Shown piece after piece: positions 50,201 through 62,200 of a stretch of DNA of 64,000 nt. The stretch covers positions 117,321,239 through 117,385,238 of the forward strand of contig OX578145.1 in NCBI GenBank assembly GCA_951213105.1, written 5' to 3'. Source of the DNA: Amaurobius ferox. Taxonomy: Eukaryota > Arthropoda > Arachnida > Araneae > Amaurobiidae. A model generated the notes under the pieces. It saw only the letters and a list, made by a program, of their open reading frames with translations, made no database searches and was not told where the DNA came from. How positions within the stretch are numbered: the first letter of the stretch is position 1; the number at the start of each line of letters is the position of its first letter. Position numbers and translations under genes: made by a program.

Positions 50201-53200
50201 ATAAAAAAATCCCATAAATTAAAAAAAAATATATTAACTGTTGAGAAACATGTTCGTTTTTCATATGTAATATCATGCGATAAATTTGGTGACATCATTC
50301 TCGTGGATCTAGCTCGCTCCATTCATAAGAAAAGATACTTTGAGTAATACATTTGTATTTGAACGCCAATAGTCATTTATCTTCTATAAGAATAACCTAT
50401 TTCTCCGTCCATAATGCTTGGCGAGATTTTGGCGATGAATTTGGCGGAATGTCACCAACTCGGTGACTTTTTTAAATGTTGGCAAATTAACGAAAATCTC
50501 GCGAAATGGATAAAAATGATGCTAAATCTATGAAAATGACGACTAATTAACAAAAATTCAATATCTTTGAAAGAATATAAGTATCTACTATAAGAATAAC
50601 CTATTTTTTTTTTGCTGTAAAAGTAGTAAATTCATTGCATTATATAAGGAAAGTTATGTGCTGCCCACATCAAATTTTTTTTATTTATGTTGTGTCTTTA
50701 GTGAAGATTTTACTATTTTGAAATTGTTGACCTTTGAGTGATTTACTCTTAAATTTATTGAATGCGTTAATTTTAAAGCTATAAATTTCCAAACGCATAC
50801 AACTTACACAAAATGCCAGCATAGTTGTTCCAGGTGAATTCCATCTCAGTAATGATACAAAGCCTCCAAGAAGATTTGAAACAGGTTTTGTGGCATTGCC
50901 TAAAATAATATTTATATTTGAATAAATTCATAGAGAGAAAATGCATAAAATTAGCTAAATGAAAAAACAAAAAATTAGACTTACTGAATCGAACGAGATT
51001 ATCTTTCAACCTATAAAATTATTTTTTAATTAGACAGATAATCCAACAAAATAATTTTTAAAATGTGGCAAGCAACTATAAATTTACAATGCACTGATTA
51101 TATGTGAATAAATATTTGTTATGATTTTAAAGTATTTAAAATAATTAAGTACTATACAAAATTACAATCCATATTCTCTCTTTTTTTGGTGCACTGGGGA
51201 CTAAATAACTAATGCTCTAAACTTTGGAGGAAAAAGGTTTGAAGTAGACTATTTCCTTGGCACACGGGAATAGCCTAGTGAACATACATATGTATATATT
51301 GATTCAAAATTTACTATAGTCAAATTCTGGTCAATTTATAGCTGCAGTCACTTTGTACAATGCTAAAACAACCATACAGGTATGGAAATATTATTCAAAG
51401 CATGTTAGAATGATTTATTTCAGATGTTTGGAGTTTGACTAAATTTATGAAGAGTTTATTTTTGGAAACTTAATTTTGAGAAATATTCTGATTGAGTTTA
51501 CTGTAGAAACAATGCAACTATGTAACAATGAAAATAATTTTCCCAAAATTAGTTTTGCAGGTATTTTTTTAATTATTTTCAAAATTTCTGAGTATTTAAT
51601 ATTTTCTAGATTCACGAGAATTAATTTTATGTGTTTTCCTTATACAACAATAGAGCAAATACTTTTACGAATACATCATAACTCACTTGCGTACTGTCAG
51701 TGGATCTCCATCTGGATCCTCTTCACCACTATCTTCATCTTCTATACTTGTGTCTGTAAAATCATCTATAAATTCAGAAAAATATGAAGCAAACCAGGCT
51801 TTGAAGCAGCCAATCCAGCCAGTTGGCTTCTCAACCGCAGGAAATGGGGCTACTTCACTTTGAACTGGCGTCGTTTCTGTATGAACTGTAAAGCAAATTA
51901 ACTTAAAAAATGTAATAAACTGTTATGTTATATACATAATACACACACATAATTTAAACATTAAATATTTTTACAGACAAGTTTTTAAGAGGTTTGAACA
52001 GATACAGAGAACAAAACAAAACAAAACATTTCTGAGGGGTATTTTTGCTTCTTTACTAAAATTTAAGAAATAGCTTTGAAAGTAGGGGGCAATTTAAAAA
52101 ATTAAGGAGTTATATTAAAAATAATTTTCTTATAATTTTGTAAAACCTACAATATTTATATTTTAAAATAATAATAATAAAAACATTTACGTATAATTTT
52201 TTTTTGCTTTCTCATTAAAATGGTTTAAAAAGCTTTAAATAAAACAGCATATAGCACAATAATAAGGATGATCAATGGATTTCAGAGACAAAACAACAAT
52301 TCAATGAAACAACAAGACAGTATAACCAACACTCATTTGAGTAAGATTGGCTTCAGAATCAGTATCAAATCTTTCTATGGTGAGTGCTGTTTGTGCTTCC
52401 TATCTAAGTGGATGGGCGCAAAAATAACTTTCATATAAAAAAATTAGACAGACTTCATAACACAAAAGGTAAACCACTTCCTCAAACACATTAGAGTCAA
52501 TGCTCGGTACACAAAGTATTTTGTGAATGAATATGAATAATTAAAGTTAAGAACTTAATTTGACAATTTCATATTCTTACTTGTGAAATCAGAAAACAGA
52601 GATATTTCAATGAAATTCAGTCCGATTTCACAAAAGGAATGTTCAAAAACTTAGGAAATACAATTGATAAAACTGACAGTGATCAGAAGATGAATAACAG
52701 TGATAAGAATAATATATAGATCAAATAGCTCAGTGCACAAAAATTTTATCTGTATTTTTTATATAAAAATTGAACCTTTAGACAAAGAATTTCTTATTTT
52801 TTATCAAACATATGTATAGTATCCCAAAATTAGAGTTTAAAAATGAATTTAAATGTTTACAAATATTAAGTTTCATTACTCAGGTCTCTATCATCTTCTG
52901 CATCTTTAGTGACATCAGCACTGTCCTCTTTCTCAACAATGACACACATTCCTGATGATTCTCCAATGTCTGTCAGTTTAGGCTTCTCTGTTGTATGTTT
53001 TTCTTTCCTTACAAAACGACGCAATCTAAGCAAAAAGTTAAGATATGAGTGATATATATCTTTCAAAAGCATGAGTAATGGATGAATTTGAACATTTATT
53101 CTAACATTTATCATAATTTCAGTTTAAAATATAAGAAATAATCAGGAATAAATCAATGCAGGAAATTCTAATAATTTCTCTAAGAGAAGGCCTATGAAGG

Positions 53201-56200
53201 GATCTAGGGTAGGTTTGAATATCACAAAAGGAAATTTGGGATCCACAGCATTTTTTCTTTTATTTACAGTACAATTATAAGTCTTTGAATAGGTAATATA
53301 TATTGCTCAGGTACGTTAGGTACATTGTACAAACAAATAGACACAATTATTATTTGCCAAATTACCTTAATTACATTGTTTATAACATAGAGCTAAAAGG
53401 ATTAAAATTTCATAATTAGTTATGTCTTTCGAGGTAAAAGTTGTATTTCTAACTCCATGATTCATTCATCCACCATTTTTTTCAGCTTTTTCTCAACAAT
53501 GAAAAATATGACTCAAATAGTTAGTAATTTAATTATGGACACTTTATAAACAGGATTTTGCCATAATTACTTTAACTTTTGCAATACAAATTGTATATTA
53601 CTTTATCTGAAATTAACTTAATTTAAATAATAAGTACTATCAGGCTCCTGTGAGTTGGCAGAGGATCTTGGATGAGTTCACTTTGCTACAGGGAAAAGAT
53701 TGCTGAACAAATGAGCTGGGATGAGTCTAGGGAAAAGGTTGACAAAAGCAAAAACCTGTTTGGCAATCACTTTTGGCATGCATATTTAGCCAACTGTTTG
53801 AAATTCGGAATCCTAGTGTCTTTAGGCATTGCACTTGCTGCTATTGCTACTTCAAATTTTTAACTTCTGCTTATTTAGCTTATTAGAGTCTGTGATATTT
53901 ATAAACCGTGATCTTGTCTACAAAATGTCTGTAAATGGAAAAGCAATCGATTCCAAGGAATGAAATGTGGCCCACAAAGTCCTAAATCCCCCCCCCCCAC
54001 CACCACCACAAAATGAAGTAATTTATAAATTATTCTGAAAAGGCAATTTTTTATATAAAATTTCATATCACGTTCAGACATGGAAATTTCAAATATGGCT
54101 ATTTTAGTAATTCTATAAAATTTCGTAAATTTTACATTGAGGGTTGGAATGGAAATACCACCATTTGTTAGATGATGTGGCCATGAAATCTAAGCTCTAA
54201 TGCAGAATTGTCAAAATGGTGACCCACAAACAAGTATAATGCTTAGATAACATATTTAAAATTAACTAAATAACAAAAATTTATTTTAAAATGAACAAAT
54301 ATTAATACTTAAATGTAACTGTAATAAAATGTGATGATAAATATTACTGAAATACTTTTCAATGCAACAAAAGTATTTGGATCAAAAACTTTACTCTGTA
54401 TTTCATACAAGTTGAATAACATTGTATAATGAGTAAAAAATTAGAATGATAAAACTGTAAATATGTGCCTATGTAGAAATTAAAAGGGTCATCAGTAGAT
54501 TGAAATTGAATTGAAATCGACAGTTTTCAATAAAACCACATCAACCACCAGTAAGATTTCACGTAGATTGAAAATATATTTTTTAAAATGTAACTGTAAT
54601 AATGGGTTTTAAAATGCAGTTTAGTTAACTTAACTGAGTTAATTAAAACCGAATTGCCCTATTTACACAAAAATAATTAAGAAATTAACCAAAATATAAA
54701 AATAAGTTAGTTTAGTCCAGTTTATGTGCAATAATAGGGAGATGGATGGAAAAGGATAATATTGTGTACTCTCGAGAAAAAAAGAAACTGAATTGCACAA
54801 TCGTACTATTTATGTGCAAATAATTAAAATATTAACCTATATAATCAACCAAAATATAAAAATATGCTAGTTTAGTGAAGTTAATGTGAAATAATAAGGG
54901 GAAATTGTGTACTCTAGACAACGTCTGAGGAAAGCCGAATTGTACAATCATACTATTTATGCAAAAATATTTAAAAAAATTAACCAAAATATAAAAATAA
55001 GCTAGTTTAGTCAAGCAGCCGATGTACAATAATAAGGGGATGGATATGGATGGAAGAAGGTATTTATATTCTCAGCAATGCCCGAGAATAAAAACGAAAA
55101 ATGCAATCATATTATTTATGCAAAAATAATTAAAAAATAAACCAAAATATGAAAATAAGCTAGTTTAGTCAAGTTAATGTGCAATAATAAGAGGATGGAG
55201 ATGGATGGAAAAAGGTAATTGTGTACTCTCGGTAAAGCCCAAAAAGAGAAACTGAATTGCACAATTGTATAATTTAAGCAAAATATAATTTGTTTAGTAA
55301 AATATTTGTTTATTTGTATTCACACTATAAAAATAAATTAGGTCAATTGCTCTCTGAAATCATTAGAAGATGAAAATGGATGTAAACTAATAATTTTGGA
55401 CTCTCAGCAATGCAGGGAATATGAATTGAATAGTAGGATGCATGAAGCTCACAAGATTTCTGCAGTTTTGGGAGTAATGTCTGTAAAACCATAAGATGAA
55501 GTAAAAATCCATACAAACTACAGAAAATCCATAAAAGTTGGCATCTCTGCCTATGTCACTGTTTTTTTTCCCTTTTTTGGAGATGAATCATTAATTCCTA
55601 AAGAAAAATTTTGTACTGCACAAATGAGCACCATTAGCTTCCTATATATTGAGGGTGGTGTGGTGGGGGAGTTTGTTTCTCAACTGGAAATTTTTAGAAA
55701 TTTCAAATATCGCTATTTTTGTAATTTCACAAATTTTTTCAAATTTTATGATCTGTGTGTGTGTGTTGGGGGGAGGGGGGGGGGTGATATTGCCATTCCT
55801 TACATAATGACATAAAATCAAAGCTCTAATGAAGAATTGCCCAAATGGTGGCATACAAATAAGGATAATGTATAGATATAATATATTGAAAATTAACTAA
55901 ACTACTAACATTTAATAAATAATAATAATTAAATTTATAAATGTAACTGAAATAATTTCCAACAGATCACAACTCAAATCCAGCCACTGGAATTATGCTC
56001 AAAAATGCTTAGCATCACCAGATTCTAAATAACAGAACGAGCAATATACTGGAGGCCAAAATTCACACTAAAGTCACTAATTCGTGTTTTTACCTGTCAA
56101 CAATTTTAACTAATCCGCTCATCCAAAACCATGTGACCCAACCGCCAACTCAAGGGAGCCAAACAGTAGAGTTTGTTTCATTAGAAGTCATATAATAATT

Positions 56201-59200
56201 AATAATATTGAGGGAATTGCATGATCTGCATGTTACCAAAGATATTAAGAGTGCATACCCGCCAACCCTGTTAACACTAGAATGATGAAAGCGGTCATTT
56301 TGATCGCACAACTACTACTTTGAGAAAAGATTCCTCCAAAACAGCTAATCCCAGCCCATTGAAATTTTATGACTTTTCTTATTTTCTTAAAATTATTGCA
56401 AACACAGAAGAAATTATTCTAGGTTTTATAATAGGAGAACAAATCAACGATCTTCCTAGAACGATGGCAAATATATCCATCGTTCTAGTGTTAAATAAAA
56501 AAACAGTAGATTTTTTTTTTTGGGGGGGGGGGGGGGAAACAGTAGAATTTGACACGACTTTTCACAAAGAAAAATTAAATTATAACAGTGTTAATGTGCA
56601 GTATAAATGCTAAGTTATAAAAAAAGTAGAGATTTTTTTTTCTCTTTTTACTTTTGAAATAACTGTATAATTGGATATAAACTGTTTGAGAAATTTTTAA
56701 AGTATAATTAGATATAAAAAAAAATGAACTTTCCTGTATAAGTCGTTATTATATATCTTAACTTTTAGATTTTTATTTTCCAGAGACAGATGGGAAAAAA
56801 AATTGGAACATTATACAATTACAATTTTATAACAGGAATAATTTCAAAGTATCCACTTTGCTGAACACTTAAAGAATTTTTTAATAATAAACCAAATAAA
56901 ACTTACTAATTAAACAACATATAAAAATATTCTAGTTTAGTTAACTTAGTGTGTAATAATTATTGGAAGAAGATTGATGAAATAAAATACTTGTGCACTT
57001 TCGGCAATACACAGGAATACAAATTAAATTGCATAATTGCACTATTTATGCAAAAATAATTAAAAAATTAACTTTAACAAAATATAAAAATAAACTAGTT
57101 TAGTCAATCTAATGTGCAATAATAAGGAGATAGAGATGGATGGAAAAAAATAATTTTGTGATATCAGCAATGCCTCGAATAAAAACTGAATTTTGCATAA
57201 TTGCACATATTTTATGGAAATAGGTTCTCAAGCACTTATAAGAACTATACTGCCACAAGAACCCTGTTACTAAACTTGAAAAAAAGAGGGAAATAAAAGC
57301 AATCTTTGTGTGTGTCATCGTATCCATTGAAAATATTGACATGAAAACCGAAAAAGAATCTAATGATTATTAGTATAAGATTCTTTGGTGTCATGGCATT
57401 GAAAAGCTGCATCCTGTGGTGGAAATTCCACATGACAATCATTGATTTAAAACTTAGCAGGGGCAGTTTCCATCGAGAAATCATGATGTATCATCAATGT
57501 CGACTTTACACCAGTATTTCACAATATATTGATGCATTACCCACGGCTACTTCCAGTTCTGGGCATTTAGTGTACTTTTTTTCTACTAGATTGATGAAAA
57601 ATGTCCTTTATAGGGGATTTTTATAAATAGTCCCTAAAATTAAGGAAATTTATAGAAAACTTAAAAAAATCAGGAGATTAAGGCTGTCATGCGAGAAATT
57701 TGGTTCCCACTAAAACCAGTAAACTTGGCAGCTATGAGAGTGTAACAACTTTATACGAGTGGATCAGAGGGAATTTTTTACGTAAATTTATGCAACCTTC
57801 ATTCTGATAATGATTATACACTATAGAATATGAATGAGAAAGTTGAGTGGAAATTTACATTTCAGATATTTGGCAATAAGTTAGATGCATTAAAAGATAC
57901 TACAGTGCAGATGCTCTGCCCACATACACACAACTAGTATTATATATTTTATAATTTAATTTTTTTTTTTTTTTTTTTTTTTGCCTTTTATGTTTTTAAA
58001 CAGATAATTTTATTAAATTGAAAAATTTATTCATGAATCAGAATTTATTTATTCAAACTACAAAGTTTAATGTTGACTGTCATACATGTTTAAACGTATA
58101 AAACATCCAAACAGTTGAGCTGAATAGGTCAAAATAAAATGAAATACTTGCAAAGGTCAAAATAAAATGAAATAACAAAATTCATCTAGATTTATTAGTT
58201 ACAAAAAGAAAATTCTACACCTTTGTCCTGCAGATTAACAAACATTATTCAATGTGGTCATTAACATTCCCTGAAACTTTTTTTTTCAAATGATCATCTT
58301 GAAAAATCAATGGACAATATATTGACTGTGATATAATAGTCATGTGATACTGGTATAACAATAGCATGTGTAATACTAAGTCAACAGAGATTCGATATGT
58401 ACATACTATAATATTTTCATTTATAAATCCAGTTATATTGATAAATCATGGCTACACCATATTATTTAAGTCTTTAAAAAATCATAACGTGTCAAATTTT
58501 GAAAGAATAATATTAATTAATGACTTCATGAAGCTGTAAACAGTTTTGAAAATCAAAAATCATTGGCGTATTGAAGTATGTACTTGAACTAAATTTTTAC
58601 AAACAAAAGTAAAATATTTTTATGTTTTGTTGAAATATTTGAAATTTCACATACTTGTAAAAATTAACATTAAATCTGATAAAATGTAAAACACTTGACA
58701 ATCATCAAATCAATATTCCAATTTAGTAAATCAAAAGTGAATTAGCATAAATATAAAATGGCATAAAAATGAAATAAACAGTTACCTAGGTGATTTGCTA
58801 CTAAGAGATCCACTATCTTTTTCATGAAGTTTTTCACCAAGCATTCGATTTTTTTCTTTTTCTTTTTCAAGCTGTTTTAATAACTGCTCAGTCACACTTT
58901 GATTTTTTAGCTCTTTGATTTCATCCACTTTAAATGTGAGAAAATATTTGAAGAATTTCACAAAACATGAATAATTTTAGAGAAACAAAAGCAGATGTAA
59001 TATAAGAAATATTTTAAGCAACCGAAACTATATTATTTTCCACTTCCTTTATAATATTAGCACTTCACTTATTTAATTAAAAATACTTAGTGTATTTTGA
59101 ATCCCCTACTATGTTTTTAACTCTGACCATGCAAAAGTACAATGTACATAGGAGTAACAGAAGACTTTTAACAAAATTTGTAATTCACACAGCAATAAAA

Positions 59201-62200
59201 TAACAAAGAGCTATGTTAAGTATTTTTAATAACATTGGAATTTTTGGTTTAAATAAAAAACAGCACGAAATTCTAAAGATTGAGATTTTTCTATTAATTC
59301 TAATAGTGAAACTTATGTACGGATTGTATCTATCTAGATAAATAAATGAGCTAAATTCATCAATAAATTATTTTTAGAAAAATCGAATAATTATGAAGAT
59401 TAAAGGTTAAAAATTTTCAATTGTTTCAAATGTTTTAACTTCATTTTCTTAAATTCAAATTTTCTTATGGTCAACAAAAGTCATATGTGCAGATAAAATC
59501 TACACAAATGAGCGAAATGCTATTTCATGAATACAATTTTCAGGAAAAATAAACAATCCTGAAAATATGAATTAACTCCGAAGTTAACAAAAGTTTCCTT
59601 TCAATAAATAATGTTTGTATAATATTTAATACATATATTCAATATTAAAAATATTTAATACAAATGATTAAAATTAACATATTTAAAAGAAATAATTGAT
59701 ATTAAACAAAATTAATACAAATAATTAATATTAAATATATTTTAAAATAATCAGATGTGATGTGATAACTGCTAAATTTTATTAGCAATGATCAAAATTT
59801 CTCTTTTTCTTTTACAAATTATGTAAAATGTAACTGACAGCATAGCATAACCCATGTTTTTCAAATTTTACTGAAAATTGAAATTACCTAATTGTTGGTT
59901 TTCTAACATGATGGATACCAATTGCTCTTGTAGCTGAGCAAACTGTGATTTATAACAAGCACTGCACGAATCCTCATTGCAATCCTTATCTGGATGAGGG
60001 CACTAAAAAATTAGATTAAGAAAATATACATTTAATTTTCATATCATACATAATTATAAATTAAATGCAACAGCAAAATATGGACATTGGGCTACATTTG
60101 ATTTCATTTAACTCCTTATAAATTATTTCTAAATTTTAATTTTCTTTGAAAAAAGTAAGCTCAAAGTTGTTTTTATTTTCTATTAAAGTGATGTTTACTT
60201 TAAATAAGTCAAAAGGAACTAAATGAAAAATATCTTTATTTATACCATAAATATTCATTATTTATGTGGTAAATATGTGATTCGGAACCTTTTATGTCTT
60301 TATGCTCAGTTAAGCAGCTTTCAAAATACAACCTTAGCAGATATACATTATCCTACTTTGACATAACATTAACTTAAAATAATAATTTTCAATCTGTGCA
60401 CATGGGGTGTTTAATAAAACTACAAATTGAAATTCCCTGAATTTTCAGGTTTTCTAAATGGAAGATGTTAAATTTCCAAGGTATTTTTGCCATTTTTGTT
60501 CACTAAAATGGCTAGATCCTACTATATAAATGGCAAATAAGCATAGAAGTGCACTTGTTTTTAATTTCCATACAAACATAATATTTCAAAGATTGAAAAC
60601 TATTTATCATAAATTACATAAAAAGAAGTCTAATATTTAAATAACACACTCATCTGTAAAATTATGTTGAAGTCCCAGACCACTCGGCTGACCCAAGGGT
60701 TTGCAGCAGCAGTTTGAGTGGCTGATTGTAAAATTATGTAAACAAAATTAAATATTTTTCAGAATAAAGATGCTTAGTAAAGAAATCCTATTCAAAACAA
60801 ACACTACACATTTAAAGCTCAAATGTTCAGTAAAATATTATCTTTTTTTTCTTATGAAAATACTTCCTTAATAATAGCATAAGAATTTAATCAACATTCA
60901 ACTGGTTTCAAATTTTAAAAAGATCCATCTTTGTCAGGACTTTTAATCAAGCTTTTATGCTGCTATTGACAAAGTATATTTACTGCATATGAATTTTGAC
61001 AGCCGTATGAACTACATTTCATATTATCAAGTAGTCTGGTCACACTCAATTTATTTTTCAAAGCCAACAGTGAAAATTAAACAGTACCTGCTTTTGCAAT
61101 TTACTTTCTTTTCTACTCAAAGACAGGAAGGATACAACCACAGTGGTATCTAGTGAGAAATTAATTAAATATTGCCAATTTTACTTCTCATTTTCATCAC
61201 TAATCAACAAACTTCCAGAGTGAGAGCAATTTTTCCAGGTTTTTACATAAATTATACAGGTTGATCAAAATTTCCATGATTTCCAGATTAGACACAGCTA
61301 TTGATATAAAATTTATTTGAAATTAAATGTATTTAATTATTATTTTAAGTTACGTGATGTCAAAATTAAATAATACATATCTGTTAAGTATTGAACTTTG
61401 AGAGTGTTGAAGACCCAGGCCGACCGGCTCGTCAACAGGGACATGAGCAACCGATTAGCCGGCCGGAAACTTTGAGAGTGTTGAAGACCCAGACCGTCCG
61501 ACTCGTCCAGAGGACTAAGAGCAGCTATTTGGACGGCCGGGAAAACTTTGAGAGTGTGTTACTCCTTAACAAAGTAAAAACATGTTGTTGTTGTTGAAAC
61601 CCAGACTGTCCGACCTACCAGGAAGGTGTAAGGTAACTGTTTGGACGGTCGGGAAGTGCCACTCAATTTAGACCGGAACCCAGTGGGGGAGGCATCCACA
61701 AGGACCGTACCCTCCTTCCCCTACCACCAACCTCTCGGAAGGACTTACGGACCCACATGTTTAACGTGATCGTACTCCGCGTGAACACGGCGGCAGTTTT
61801 GGCAGTGATTGGAATTGAACCCGGGCCTACCGAGTGCAACTCCAGAGCGCTAACCACAGGGCTACCGCGCCCCCAAAGTAAAAACATGTGAAAGGTTTTG
61901 AAGAGCATGTTTGCTACATAAATGAGTATTTGTGGTATAAATTTCAGATTTTTTTATCCAGTTCCTTTTGACTCATTCAAAGTCAAATTTTGTTTTAACT
62001 CTAACTTTCAGCTTATTTTATGTCAAAGGTGTATCAAGTGCCTGGCCATTAGCAAATAAATAAATTTCTCAAAGGAATCAGAAATAGTCACAAACATTCG
62101 GTGTCTTTGGTGGACAACATAATCATCAAATTACATTGGTCGCTATTCGTTTAGGAGTAAAAAAAAAAAATCAGGAATGGCTCAACATCAATTTTGAAAC

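Noticed and set aside
51476..51787. 103-codon plus-strand frame
   Set aside because: It overlaps the antisense of the GRAMD4 exon at 51687-51885, whose minus-strand frame matches the family and has good splice sites.
56320..56613. 97-codon plus-strand frame
   Set aside because: It starts inside the 216-bp piggyBac-like MITE and runs through a T/G homopolymer; no homology.
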